A DNA stretch of 64,000 nucleotides. It comes from Nocardia sp. CY41. Its GTDB lineage: Bacteria; Actinomycetota; Actinomycetes; Mycobacteriales; Mycobacteriaceae. The stretch is taken from the NCBI RefSeq assembly GCF_009829325.1, contig NZ_VUOS01000031.1, positions 33,405-97,404 on the forward strand. Direction: 5' to 3'. Positions 1 to 9,002 of the stretch are shown here, one piece after another (positions within the stretch are counted from its first letter, which is position 1; every line of letters begins with the position of its first letter). A program made the position numbers and the translations under genes. The notes under the pieces were generated by a model. It was given only the letters and a program-made list of their open reading frames with translations. It did not search any database and had not been told where the DNA came from.

Positions 1-37
1 AGCGGTCGGATCAGGCGGCAACTCGATACGAGGTCGA

Positions 38-1132
38 TCACACGTCGACGCATGCGGCCATTCGAGCCCGGAATGCGGGGGGCGCGAACGTTTCCGCATG
101 GGCGCGGATGACGTGGGGGTCGTAGTGGGCGGTGTCGAAGTTCGCTATCGCCGCGGCCAGGCGGGTGACGACGTCCGGATCGGCGCCTGGAGCGATGTGT
201 TCGCCTGTCGTGCCGGGCCGTACCGTATCGAGCGCGCCGCCCGCGCCGATGGCGATCACCGGGGTACCGCAGGCCATGGCTTCGACCGGGACGATGCCGA
301 AGTCTTCCACGCCGGGCATGAGCAGGGCTCGGCATCGTCGGTACATGTCCCGCAGAGTGTCGGTAGAGGTGGCGCCCAGAAAAGTCGTCTCAGGTCCGGC
401 GAGAGCTTCGAGCTGAGCCCGGAAGCGTCCGTCGCCCAGCACGACCAGCCGTTTCCCGGCGAGTTGGGCGGCTCGGATGGCGAGATCGGCGCGTTTGTAG
501 GGAACGAGGCGACCGGCGTAGAGAAAGAAGTCCTCGCGGGCGCGTGTGGGATCGGTGGTGAAGCGGTCGACATCGACGGGCGGATTGATCACGGTGGCGG
601 GCACGCCCCACCAGTCGCGGATCCGGTCGGCGACGGCGGTCGAGTTGGCGATCACCCGGGCCAGGCGAGGCGCGGCTCGCAGCTCGGCGTGGCGGGCCAG
701 TGCGCCCAGGGCGCCGAGAGCGATCTGGCCGGCCCGCCCACCGGCTTCGCGGATACGGAACTCTCGATCCCAGGCCCATCGGGCAGGGCTGTGCACATAG
801 GCGATCACGGGCGCGTCGGTGGCCAGAGCGGCCTGGGTGGCGAATGAGTGGTGGCTGACGACCACGGCGTCATAGCCCCGCAACGGCATACGTCGCAGGG
901 AACGAGGGACGAGCGGCAGCAGCGGGGCGTGCCGACCGCGGGTCAGTATGTGGGCGCGGGATAGCCAGCTGTCGTGGACGTGCTGGACGGGCGGCCGGAT
1001 TCCGCTCGGCATGGCAATCGGCGCGTAGATGTCCGCGCCGGGCCAGGTGCGGGCGAACTCGCCCACCACGGCTTCGGACCCGCCGAATTCGGTGAACCGT
1101 TCGTGGACGATGGCGATGCGGGGTGCGGTCAT
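38..1132 (-). CDS. GT4-family glycosyltransferase (exopolysaccharide locus)
   Basis: 364 aa retaining GT-B glycosyltransferase, probably adding a sugar to the lipid-linked repeat unit at the cytoplasmic membrane face. The N-terminal half starts IAIVHERFTEFGGSE (donor/acceptor loop rich in Gly and Ser). The C-terminal half carries AGRLVPYKR and the GT4 E-x7-E signature EDFGIVPVE followed by MACGTPVIA. The ATG at 1132 is chosen because it overlaps the stop of the upstream aminotransferase as ATGA; a longer in-frame extension to 1267 lies inside that gene and looks like shadow sequence. It is the last gene of the minus-strand run seen here. Acceptor and donor cannot be told from sequence. Confidence 0.85.
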   Translation of the reverse strand: MTAPRIAIVHERFTEFGGSEAVVGEFARTWPGADIYAPIAMPSGIRPPVQHVHDSWLSRAHILTRGRHAPLLPLVPRSLRRMPLRGYDAVVVSHHSFATQAALATDAPVIAYVHSPARWAWDREFRIREAGGRAGQIALGALGALARHAELRAAPRLARVIANSTAVADRIRDWWGVPATVINPPVDVDRFTTDPTRAREDFFLYAGRLVPYKRADLAIRAAQLAGKRLVVLGDGRFRAQLEALAGPETTFLGATSTDTLRDMYRRCRALLMPGVEDFGIVPVEAMACGTPVIAIGAGGALDTVRPGTTGEHIAPGADPDVVTRLAAAIANFDTAHYDPHVIRAHAETFAPPAFRARMAACVDV

Positions 1133-2496
1133 CGGGATGCGCTCGTTTCGATCTGTCGCGGTGCTGCGGTGCGGCGAAGGGCGGGAGCGACCGGTCGTCC
1201 GCGCAGCAGTCCGTCGACGGTGCCGCGTTCGAGTGCGGTGCGGTACACCTGTGCCGCCTCCGCGCAAGCCGCCAGGGTGGCGGCGATCGCGCCGTGGTCG
1301 TGTGCCGCCGAGGTGACGAAGGATTGCCCGAGCACTCCGCGTTGGAGCAGTTCTTGCAGGAACAAGGTGCGGAATGCCTGGCTGGGTTTTCCGTGGGAAT
1401 CGAGGGTTTCGAAGATGAGGCAGGAGGAGCGACCGCGGGCCCGGAGGTGGTCACCGATGCCCAGTTCGTCTGCCAGCGAGGCGAATCCGGTCGCCAGTGC
1501 GGCGCCCGCCGTTTCCATGCGGGAGATCGGATCGCCGGTCCGGTAAGCCGCGGCGACCGCGCGGAAGGCCGCGAGCCCGCTGGTTTCCGGGCCGTGCGTG
1601 GTGGACAGCAGGAATACGCGGTCGGCACCGGTGCGCAGGCCGCCCAGCTCCAGATACTCACGTCGTCCGGCGAGGGCCGAGATGGGGAATCCGTTACCCA
1701 TGGCCTTGCCCCAGCAAGACAGGTCGGGAGTCACGCCGTAGACGGACTGCGCGCCGCCGGCGGCCCAGCGGAATCCGGTGATCATCTCGTCGAACACCAG
1801 CAAGGCGCCGTGCCGATCGCACAGCGCGCGTACCGCTTGGAGGTAGCCGGGCTCGGGTTCCGCCGTTGCGGTGGCCGCCTCCATGACGACCGCGGCCACG
1901 CTGTCGCCCGCCAGGACCGCGGCGAGAGCGTCGACGTCGTTGTAGGGGAACCGGACGGTATCGGCGCCGACATGATCGGGGATGCCCGCCGACATCGGTG
2001 TCGTCGCGATGAACCAGTCGTCGACCGAGAAGAACGGCTGCTCGCAGACGGCGATCCGCTCGCGGCCGGTCACGGCCCGGGCCAGCCGGACGGCGGCGGT
2101 GGTGGCATCGGAGCCGTTCTTGGCGAACTTGACCATGTCCGCACCGGGAACGAGGTCCAGGAAGTCCTCGGCGGCGAGCAGTTCCAGTTCGGTCGGCCTG
2201 CTGAAGTTCACTCCGTCGGCGATCGTGGTCGTCACGGCATCGAGAACCGGTGCGTAGCCATGGCCGAGGGTGACCGAACGTAAGCCCATTCCGTATTCGA
2301 CGTACTGGTTGCCATCAGCGTCCCACACGCGGCATCCCTTGCCGCGCACCAATATCGGTGCCATCTGCTCGGGATACTGGTCGGCTCCGCGGGCGTAGGT
2401 GTGAGCGCCGCCGGGCACCAGCTCGTGCAGCCGACGTTGCAGCACATTGCTGCGGGCGAACCCGTGGTGCGGTGGGACGTCGGGGGGCAGATTCAT
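1129..2496 (-). CDS. Class III (glutamate-1-semialdehyde mutase-like) aminotransferase
   Basis: 455 aa PLP enzyme of the class III aminotransferase / glutamate-1-semialdehyde aminomutase fold. NGSD (about 127-130) marks the phosphate-binding region, FDEMITGFR (235-243) holds the PLP-ring Asp, and the Schiff-base Lys is K264 in CWGKAMGNGF. Length fits the family. It lies between glycosyltransferases, so an amino-sugar or small amino-acid-like decoration for the polysaccharide is more likely than a haem-pathway HemL, but this is inference. Its stop overlaps the next gene by ATGA, while 175 bases separate its start from the gene upstream, so it may have its own promoter. Confidence 0.85.
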   Translation of the reverse strand: MNLPPDVPPHHGFARSNVLQRRLHELVPGGAHTYARGADQYPEQMAPILVRGKGCRVWDADGNQYVEYGMGLRSVTLGHGYAPVLDAVTTTIADGVNFSRPTELELLAAEDFLDLVPGADMVKFAKNGSDATTAAVRLARAVTGRERIAVCEQPFFSVDDWFIATTPMSAGIPDHVGADTVRFPYNDVDALAAVLAGDSVAAVVMEAATATAEPEPGYLQAVRALCDRHGALLVFDEMITGFRWAAGGAQSVYGVTPDLSCWGKAMGNGFPISALAGRREYLELGGLRTGADRVFLLSTTHGPETSGLAAFRAVAAAYRTGDPISRMETAGAALATGFASLADELGIGDHLRARGRSSCLIFETLDSHGKPSQAFRTLFLQELLQRGVLGQSFVTSAAHDHGAIAATLAACAEAAQVYRTALERGTVDGLLRGRPVAPALRRTAAPRQIETSASR

Positions 2497-2671
2497 CTGG
2501 TGCTCCGTGTGCGGTGCGGGCGGGATACCGGCGGGAAGCCGGGATAGCAGAGCGGAAGTGTCGGACCGGGCTACCCTCGGGGTCGCGGGACCGGCCGGAG
2601 GCGTTGTGGTCGTGCGTCGGCGTGCACGCGGTCGCCGAACTCACGGACTCGGCCCTCGACGGGTCGGCACG

Positions 2672-4006
2672 TCATCCGGGGGCAGCCGTGCCGGCCGGAT
2701 GACTGTACGCCCAGAGGTCGTGATCGCCGCGGGGGCCGAAGACATCGAGGTGCCCGCGCATTCGCCCCTCCTCGGCGAACCCGGCCGCGGCGGCCGCAGC
2801 CGCCGCGGCCGGGTCGGATACCGGGATCGCGGTGGCTATGCGGAGGATCCCGAGCCGTTCGGTCGCATGGTGCACCAGCAGACGGAGCACGCGTGCCCGG
2901 AGTTCCGGGCGGGCCGAGGCATCGGTCCAGATGCTCAGCCGGATGTTGCGATCGAACATGTCCAGCCCGTGCAGCCGGGCTTCACCGACGAAGCGGCCAT
3001 CGTCCAGGATCGTCAGCGTCAGCCCTGGCCGGGAACGCAAACCCGTTCTCGCTTCGGCGAGTTCGGCCAGCCAGTGGCGCAGGGAATGTCGGCGCAGCCA
3101 GGCGGCGAGTGACATGTGCGGATCACGTGCCAGCGTCACACGGTTGCGGATGCGGGCCGCGCGGCGCTGCCGGAAGTCGGAGACACGGCGTGATCGCACC
3201 AGCACACCGCCGCGGTCGTCGGAGTCGGTGAGTGCGATGGCGGCGCTGCCGCGCAGCCACCGGAACACCCGCCGCGATCGGGATAGCTGGTACCGCAGAT
3301 GCGCGGCCGCGATGCTCAAGGGGGGCGGCCCGTGCGGGGCGGCAGAGGCGGCGGGCAGTCGCGTCGTCGTCGGGTGGAGGCGTTGCCGGGCCACATAGTC
3401 GGAGGTGAACCCGTGGTCGGGCCGATCGGCGCGGGTCACCGCCCACAGCTCGTGGTCGCGGCGCGCGCCACCGGCATCGAAATAGGCGCGCATCCGGGCT
3501 TCGTATCGCAGGCCCGCCGCGGTCGCGATCTTGGCCGCGGCGATGTTGCCGGGCGCGATCGGTGCGCTGATTCGCATGAGGCCGAGGCTGTCGAATCCGA
3601 AGACCGTCATCATGGTCAGGACGAGGGCGCCGATACCGCCGCCGGCGACGGCGGAGCCGATCCAGATGCCGAGCTCGGCGCTGCCTGCCGCCGCGTCGAT
3701 CGAGGCCAGTTCGACCTGTCCGGCGAACCGACCGGCCACCTCGATGACCATGCTCATCCGTCGCCCGGCGCGTGCGTCGGCCCGGTTGTCGAGGCATTCC
3801 CGCACCCAGTGGCGGGCGGTGTGGCGGGCGGGCCAGTCCTGTTCCGAGCTGACCCAGTAAGGCTCGATGATCGCGCGGTCACGGAGCCGGATCCGCCGCC
3901 ACTCCGCGAAATCGTCGAAGCGCGGCGGCCGCAACCGCACCGCCGTACCGACGGGACCGATGATGGCCGGCTGCGCTTCGATGCGGCGGTGCCGTCGTCG
4001 GGTCAT
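2672..4006 (-). CDS. Tandem GNAT-domain N-acetyltransferase
   Basis: 444 aa with two GNAT acetyltransferase modules. The first spans about residues 15-190 (RLRPPRFDDFAEWRRIR, then GGGIGALVLTMM, the acetyl-CoA loop region, and AAAKIATAAGLRYEARMRAY). The second, about 235-440, repeats the layout with a less conserved CoA loop and a nine-Ala run before GFAEEGRMRGHLD. Both ends read like RimJ/RimL acetyltransferases. Within an exopolysaccharide operon it probably acylates an amino sugar, which is inference. The ATG at 4006 overlaps the stop of the beta-helix gene (ATGA); a longer frame to 4570 is shadow. The second domain may be structural only. Confidence 0.8.
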   Translation of the reverse strand: MTRRRHRRIEAQPAIIGPVGTAVRLRPPRFDDFAEWRRIRLRDRAIIEPYWVSSEQDWPARHTARHWVRECLDNRADARAGRRMSMVIEVAGRFAGQVELASIDAAAGSAELGIWIGSAVAGGGIGALVLTMMTVFGFDSLGLMRISAPIAPGNIAAAKIATAAGLRYEARMRAYFDAGGARRDHELWAVTRADRPDHGFTSDYVARQRLHPTTTRLPAASAAPHGPPPLSIAAAHLRYQLSRSRRVFRWLRGSAAIALTDSDDRGGVLVRSRRVSDFRQRRAARIRNRVTLARDPHMSLAAWLRRHSLRHWLAELAEARTGLRSRPGLTLTILDDGRFVGEARLHGLDMFDRNIRLSIWTDASARPELRARVLRLLVHHATERLGILRIATAIPVSDPAAAAAAAAAGFAEEGRMRGHLDVFGPRGDHDLWAYSHPAGTAAPG

Positions 4007-5361
4007 CCGCCGGGACGCTTCCTGCCGAGCGCTACCGTGCCCAGCTTCCCGTCGTCGGAGACGGTGAGCCGCCAGTATCCGCCGTCCGGCGCCCTGAGCA
4101 CGGGACCGTTGTCGGCGTGCTCGCAGACCCAGGTTCCGTCGGCGGTCACCGCGGCGCGGACGGCGCCGTCGCCGCTCTGTGCCTGGAACACATCCGCGCC
4201 GTGCGGCCCCGCTTGGGACACCACGGTGCCGGTGAAGCGCGGCGTGCGCATGCCCTTGCGGCCGATGACGTTCCAGCCGGTCGGAAACGTCTCGACGGGA
4301 ATGTCGTCGGTGATCCCGGAGATCAATCCGACCGCGGTGCCTTCCGGACAGCCGACGGGATCCACGCGCACCGGGATGCCCGGCGGCCGCGACTCCGCGT
4401 CGAAGATCACGTTCGCCAGATACGGCTGTCGGCAGTAGTTCAGTTCGATCCCGACCGAACGGGCCGCGACCTTCGCGTTGACCATGCCGAACTGCGCGGG
4501 TCCACCGCGCCCGTTCGCACCGACCGACAGGGCGACCTCGGCGCCTTCGAACCACACGTTGGTCAGCCACCAGTCGTTGGCGGCGCCGTCGACCCGCAGG
4601 TGGCGGTCGGTGGTGAGCGGATTCTGGTCGGAGACGAATTCGACGTTGGTGAGTGCCAGCCCGGCGTTGTGGTCGTTACCGGTGCCGAGGACGCCGGTGT
4701 GATTGCTGGTGAACTTCGAGGAGGTGACGTAGTTCTGGATACAGGATGTGGTCAGTCCGATCCCGAAGTTGTTGATATCGCAGTTGATGAAGGCGGTGCC
4801 GCCGGTGTTGTCGCGCAGCACGACGCCGCGCTGGGTCAGGTACTGCGGATGGTTGTCGCTGAGGTGGTTGCCGCGCAGTACCACCGCGTCGAAGGAGCAG
4901 CGGAAGCATTCCGACAGCTCGACCGCGGTCGAGCCGGGACCTGTGGTGAAGATCCCCAGCCTGGCGAAACGGACCCGGCTGCGCTTGCGCAGCCGCACCA
5001 GAGTGCCGTTGCCCGCGTAGACGATCGTGGTGACGTCGGCGCCGTCGCCGAGAATCGTGGCATAGTCCGGCAGATCGGGCATCGACTCGACCCGGTAGTG
5101 CCCGGCGGGCAGGTAGAGCACCAGCGGCCCGTTCTGATCCGCGGCCACGGCCGCGGCCAATGCCTTGGTGTCGTCGGCGATTCCGTCTCCGACGGCTCCG
5201 AAATCCCGGATGTTGCGCGCTCGGGGCGCATCGGTGGTGGGCGACCGGAACTGCGGGTCGTCCGGCTCGGCTGTGCCGCAGGCGGCGGTGAGCGGAATGG
5301 CAGCCGCCGCACCCAGAGTCGCGGCGAGCAAGCGGCGCCGCCGGAGAAAGTCGTCGCTCAT
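4003..5361 (-). CDS. Tat-type right-handed beta-helix (pectate-lyase-superfamily) lipoprotein
   Basis: 452 aa. The N-terminus has an RRRRLLAATLG twin-arginine-like stretch, a hydrophobic run and LTAACG, so a Tat-exported, possibly lipid-anchored protein is likely (the -3 position of the lipobox is Thr, which is not ideal). From about residue 48, IRDFGAVGDGIADDT is the characteristic start of Pectate_lyase_3 beta-helix domains, and long runs of Asn- and Val-rich coils follow. Such proteins cut or modify polysaccharides; here it may trim or lyse the secreted polymer. The start is fixed by ATGA overlap with the Wzz-like gene. No catalytic residues could be assigned. Confidence 0.8.
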   Translation of the reverse strand: MSDDFLRRRRLLAATLGAAAAIPLTAACGTAEPDDPQFRSPTTDAPRARNIRDFGAVGDGIADDTKALAAAVAADQNGPLVLYLPAGHYRVESMPDLPDYATILGDGADVTTIVYAGNGTLVRLRKRSRVRFARLGIFTTGPGSTAVELSECFRCSFDAVVLRGNHLSDNHPQYLTQRGVVLRDNTGGTAFINCDINNFGIGLTTSCIQNYVTSSKFTSNHTGVLGTGNDHNAGLALTNVEFVSDQNPLTTDRHLRVDGAANDWWLTNVWFEGAEVALSVGANGRGGPAQFGMVNAKVAARSVGIELNYCRQPYLANVIFDAESRPPGIPVRVDPVGCPEGTAVGLISGITDDIPVETFPTGWNVIGRKGMRTPRFTGTVVSQAGPHGADVFQAQSGDGAVRAAVTADGTWVCEHADNGPVLRAPDGGYWRLTVSDDGKLGTVALGRKRPGG

Positions 5362-6638
5362 ACCTTCAACCTTTCCACCAGCCGGTCCACCGCCGAACCG
5401 GGTGTGCGGTGGCTGACCATACCGGTCAGCCCGGCCGTGCCGAACGCGCTCAGGGCGGCACGCAACTGTGGCTCGGTGAGGCTGCCGAGATCGGCGACGC
5501 CGAGGACGGCATCGGATAAGGGCGCCACGGCGACCGCGTCGGCGGCGGAGTTGACCGGCGCGGTCTCGATGACCACGCGGTAGTACCGCTCGCGCAGATC
5601 GGCGACGAGATGAGCGAAGTGCTCCGATGCGATCAGGTCGGAGGTGTCCGGCTCGATGTGCCCGATCGGCAGCACCGCGACCCCGGTCCCGCCCCAGTCG
5701 TCGGTGATCGCCCGATCCAGTGGTACGCCGCCGCGCAGCAGTGTCGTCAGGCCCGGACCTGGCATGGCACCGGAGCTTCCGCCGCCGGAGGTGTCGGCGT
5801 CGACGAGGATCACCGGATGACCGGCATCGGCGAAGGCCAGCGCCAGGGTGTTCGCCACCTTTGATTGTGATCGGTCGGTGAGGCTGGTGCATTCGATGAT
5901 CTGCGCGCCCCGCAGGTGATTGCGCAGCCGCCGGGCCGCCTCGGAGGTGGATTCTCCGTGGTCGAAGGCGGCGACCACCGGGACCGGCGCGACCTCGGCG
6001 AGGTTGCTACTGGTGCGAATACGCCGGTCGGTGCGTTCACGCAGAAATGCGGCTGCGAAGCCGAGCAGCAGTCCACCGAACAAGCCCATGGCGACGAACC
6101 GGCTCGTGCCGGGGCCTGACGGAGCGGCCGGTAACCGTGCACGGTCGACGACCGAGACGCGGGCGGCGGGAGCAGCGCCTGTCTCGATGGATTCGAGACT
6201 GTCGACCAGAGCACGGAACTGGGCGACCGTGGCGTCGGTGAGATCACGCGCCCGCTGCGCGGTGGGCGCGGAGACCGCGATTTCCAGGATCGTGCTGGCG
6301 GGCGGCGACGAGGCGGTGATCCGGCCGCGGAACTCGTCCGGCGATTCCGTCAGCCCTTGATCGTGGACGACCCGCTCGGCGACCGCGGCGCTGGTGGCCA
6401 GTTCGAGATAGGACCGCACGCGCTGCTGGGCCGCCAGGCCGCCCTGGTAGGAGTCGTTGACCGAGGTACCGGTGGCCATCGAGACGTACATGGTGCTGCT
6501 GGCGACGTATGTCACGGCGCGGGAGGAGGCGTACCAGACGCCGGCCACCGTGACGGTCAGCGCGATCGCGGCGATCAGCACCCACCGCCGCCGAACGATG
6601 TGCCAGATATCGATCAAACCCATGGACTGCGACCTCAT
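5358..6638 (-). CDS. Wzz/BY-kinase-like chain-length protein with degenerate P-loop
   Basis: 426 aa. Layout: MGLIDIWHIVRRRWVLI, TM1 about 20-36, an extracytoplasmic Wzz region, TM2 about 181-199, then a cytoplasmic P-loop-ATPase-like domain. The Walker A' strand VILVDAD (about 276-282) is intact, but the expected Walker A (GxxGxGKS/T) is replaced by TSLTDRSQSKVAN (about 251-263), and no Tyr-rich tail is present at the C-terminus. Predicted role: polysaccharide chain-length control and co-polymerase partner of the Wzy-like protein next door, probably without kinase activity. The start at 6638 overlaps the upstream stop (ATGA); the internal Met at 6623 is an alternative. Confidence 0.82.
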   Translation of the reverse strand: MRSQSMGLIDIWHIVRRRWVLIAAIALTVTVAGVWYASSRAVTYVASSTMYVSMATGTSVNDSYQGGLAAQQRVRSYLELATSAAVAERVVHDQGLTESPDEFRGRITASSPPASTILEIAVSAPTAQRARDLTDATVAQFRALVDSLESIETGAAPAARVSVVDRARLPAAPSGPGTSRFVAMGLFGGLLLGFAAAFLRERTDRRIRTSSNLAEVAPVPVVAAFDHGESTSEAARRLRNHLRGAQIIECTSLTDRSQSKVANTLALAFADAGHPVILVDADTSGGGSSGAMPGPGLTTLLRGGVPLDRAITDDWGGTGVAVLPIGHIEPDTSDLIASEHFAHLVADLRERYYRVVIETAPVNSAADAVAVAPLSDAVLGVADLGSLTEPQLRAALSAFGTAGLTGMVSHRTPGSAVDRLVERLKV

Positions 6639-7987
6639 GTCTTCGTAACTGCTGAAGCGTGCGCCGGTGCCGGGAGCGGCGTCGGGCGGCGGCGGAATTC
6701 CGTGACGATCAGATGGACGAACCAGGCGAGCACGGCCGACTGCGCGAATTTGCCGAGATTCTCGAAGCTGCCGAGGACGCCGCGTTCGAACAGGGTGGAG
6801 GCGCCGGTGATCGCGAGGCCCAGCACCAGGACGGGGAAGTACCGCGAATACAGCGATCGCTCCCAGGCGAGCAGCAGCACGAAGGTGAACACGACGGCGA
6901 CGACCACGCCCGCCTCGCCGCCGAGCACGTAGCCTTCGTTGACGTTGCCCTCCGCCAAGGACACCGACACGGTGCTCATATCCACCGACGCGCCACGCAC
7001 GTCGTTCGCCCAAGCCGTGCCGGATTGGAGCTTCTCGGCGCCGAGCACCTGCGCCGGGATCAGGCTGAGGCTCGCGTGGTGCAGTACTTCGCCGGGGGAC
7101 AACCAGCCGCGTGGGCCGACGAAGTAGGCATCGGTGGCGGCTTCGAGTAGGTCGAAGCGCCGCAGCATACTCAGGAACGGCCGGACGTCCGCCGGGTAGC
7201 GGGAGTCGACGAGGGTGGCGTCGAGCGCGGCCGTGCCGGAGTTCTTGAACGACTGCAGCCAGCCGAATCCGGCGACGCCGAGCACGCCGATCAGTGCCAC
7301 ACCGATCGTGGTGCGCCGGTTCCAGCCGAGCATCGAGAACCGTACGGCCAGCGCGAGTGCGGCGGCGAGGATCGGTGTCTTGGACTGCACGGCCGACGAC
7401 CAGTACAGTTCGCCCGCGAAGAGCGCGCCGAGCACCAGCGCCGTGGTCTGCGGCCGGGCGGGCCGGAGGAAGACGATCATCCCGAGCGCCGCGATCCCGG
7501 CGAACGTGGCGACAAAACTGAGCAGGGGGTTGCCGCTGCTCACCTCACCGGCAGCGCCCAGCGATCCGGTGGCCACCGAGGCCGCCCGCCCCAGAAGCCC
7601 GAGCGCGTAGAGCGCCAGCAGAGTCGGCATCACGTCGGGATCCGCGACCGCGGCCGGGACGGAGCGAGGCGGGTGCCGACGCCGCCAGAGCGCGTAACCG
7701 ATCACCAGCAGCGCGTAACACCACAAGCCGAACACGACGTGGTCGAGCACCAGACCGATGCCGCGGTCGTACCCCAGACCAGCCAGCCGGGGGTCGGAGA
7801 TGTTGTCGCCGTAATGCGGGTCCGGCTGCACCCCGAGCAGCACCAGCGGCCGCGCCACGTAGGACAGCGACCAGAAAAGGGCCTGCGCGATGAAGAACAC
7901 GCGGGCGATGCCCGGAACCCACAGTGCGGCCGTGGCGACCGTGATCAGTGCGGCCGCGACGGCGGCTACATCGGTGTAGGCGTTCAG
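6635..7987 (-). CDS. Wzy-like O-antigen/exopolysaccharide polymerase, membrane protein
   Basis: About 450 aa, 10-12 predicted transmembrane segments with a large periplasmic loop (about residues 250-350, containing RGWLSPGEVLHH and EGNVNEGYVLGG), typical of Wzy-type polymerases, which share little sequence. It sits beside the Wzz-like and Wzx-like genes. The start is unusual: no ATG, GTG or TTG lies at the junction, but a CTG at 7987 overlaps the upstream stop as CTGA, matching the 4-base overlaps of the rest of the operon. A GTG at 7900 is the next usable codon but would remove the first membrane helix. Confidence 0.75.
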   Translation of the reverse strand: MNAYTDVAAVAAALITVATAALWVPGIARVFFIAQALFWSLSYVARPLVLLGVQPDPHYGDNISDPRLAGLGYDRGIGLVLDHVVFGLWCYALLVIGYALWRRRHPPRSVPAAVADPDVMPTLLALYALGLLGRAASVATGSLGAAGEVSSGNPLLSFVATFAGIAALGMIVFLRPARPQTTALVLGALFAGELYWSSAVQSKTPILAAALALAVRFSMLGWNRRTTIGVALIGVLGVAGFGWLQSFKNSGTAALDATLVDSRYPADVRPFLSMLRRFDLLEAATDAYFVGPRGWLSPGEVLHHASLSLIPAQVLGAEKLQSGTAWANDVRGASVDMSTVSVSLAEGNVNEGYVLGGEAGVVVAVVFTFVLLLAWERSLYSRYFPVLVLGLAITGASTLFERGVLGSFENLGKFAQSAVLAWFVHLIVTEFRRRPTPLPAPAHASAVTKT

Positions 7988-9000
7988 TTCCCGACCTCCG
8001 CGGCGAGGCCGACGATCTGCCGGGCGCGATCCACGTAACGATGCCCCGCGGCGGTGATCCGCCGGTGCCCGGCCGCCGCGACCTCGGCCGCCCGCTCCGG
8101 GTGGGCGGCAACCCAATCGAGAATCGAGACCAGCTCGTCGGTGCCGTCGAACAGGAAGCACTCGACGGTGTCGCGCAACAGGTCGGCGTGTTCGCCGGTG
8201 CGTTCACCGACGAACAATCCACCGGCCGCGGGCACCTCGAAGCTACGGCAGGTGTGGGTGTCGCGGTTGCCGGAGTTGAGCAGCACCAGATTGGCTGTCA
8301 CCTCGGCGATCGCGGCCGAATACGCGGGACCGTACACCGCCCCGCCGACGACGGCGCGGGTGGCGCGCAACTCCGGAACGCGGCGCCAGCCGGGGCCGCG
8401 GACCAGCAGGCGCGGTCCGTAGCGGCGTGCCAGGGACACCAGTTCGGCGCGGCGGTCGGGCCGGCACACTCCGATGAAACCGACCAGATAGTCATCGGCG
8501 CCGCGGCGCGCCGCCGGATGATGCCAGGCCGGGTCGTAAGCGCTGAGCACGAAACCGGCGGCCCGGGCGCCACGCGCCCGCAACTCCGGCACGTTGTGCT
8601 GTTTGGTGGTGACGATCAGGTCCCAGCCGGGTTCCGCGGCCAGGTAGGCGTCGGTGAGGTTCTCGGGGTTGGACACGTCGTCCGGGCTGTAGTGCACGTG
8701 CAGTGCGGCGGGCACGTCGAGCAGTCGCTGCTGGTCCAGATGGATCCCCTTGAACACGAACAGCATGTCGGGCCGGAACGTGGCGGCGTTGCGTTCGATC
8801 TGGGTGTGTACTCGTTCGATCGTGCGCCGGTCGCGCCGACCGGTCGCCTTCGCGTACACCCACGGTGGCGACAACCTGGCCGGGAGCGTCACCGGTGTGG
8901 AGTCGACCACGAGCACGTCATGGCCGGCTTGCCGGAAGCCGTCGGCGAGCGAACGTGCGTTGCTGCCGAGCCAGTCGTCGCCGACGAACAGAATTCTCAT
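7984..9000 (-). CDS. CgeB-like glycosyltransferase
   Basis: 338 aa GT-B-like protein. MRILFVGDDWLGSNARSL begins the N-terminal Rossmann half; the C-terminal part has NSGNRDTHTCRSFEVPAAGG and GERTGEHADLL, the pattern of the CgeB / Glyco_trans_1_2 family, in which a short Arg/Phe-Glu loop binds the sugar nucleotide. It likely adds one residue of the repeat unit. The ATG at 9000 lies 2 bases from the stop of the flippase gene upstream and no SD is needed for coupling. A much longer in-frame extension overlaps the flippase gene and was rejected. Donor unknown. Confidence 0.8.
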   Translation of the reverse strand: MRILFVGDDWLGSNARSLADGFRQAGHDVLVVDSTPVTLPARLSPPWVYAKATGRRDRRTIERVHTQIERNAATFRPDMLFVFKGIHLDQQRLLDVPAALHVHYSPDDVSNPENLTDAYLAAEPGWDLIVTTKQHNVPELRARGARAAGFVLSAYDPAWHHPAARRGADDYLVGFIGVCRPDRRAELVSLARRYGPRLLVRGPGWRRVPELRATRAVVGGAVYGPAYSAAIAEVTANLVLLNSGNRDTHTCRSFEVPAAGGLFVGERTGEHADLLRDTVECFLFDGTDELVSILDWVAAHPERAAEVAAAGHRRITAAGHRYVDRARQIVGLAAEVGN

Positions 9001-9002
9001 GG

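Noticed and set aside
4007..4570. Longer N-terminus for the tandem GNAT protein
   Set aside because: Arg/Gly-rich antisense of the beta-helix gene; the ATGA overlap at 4003-4006 fixes the start.
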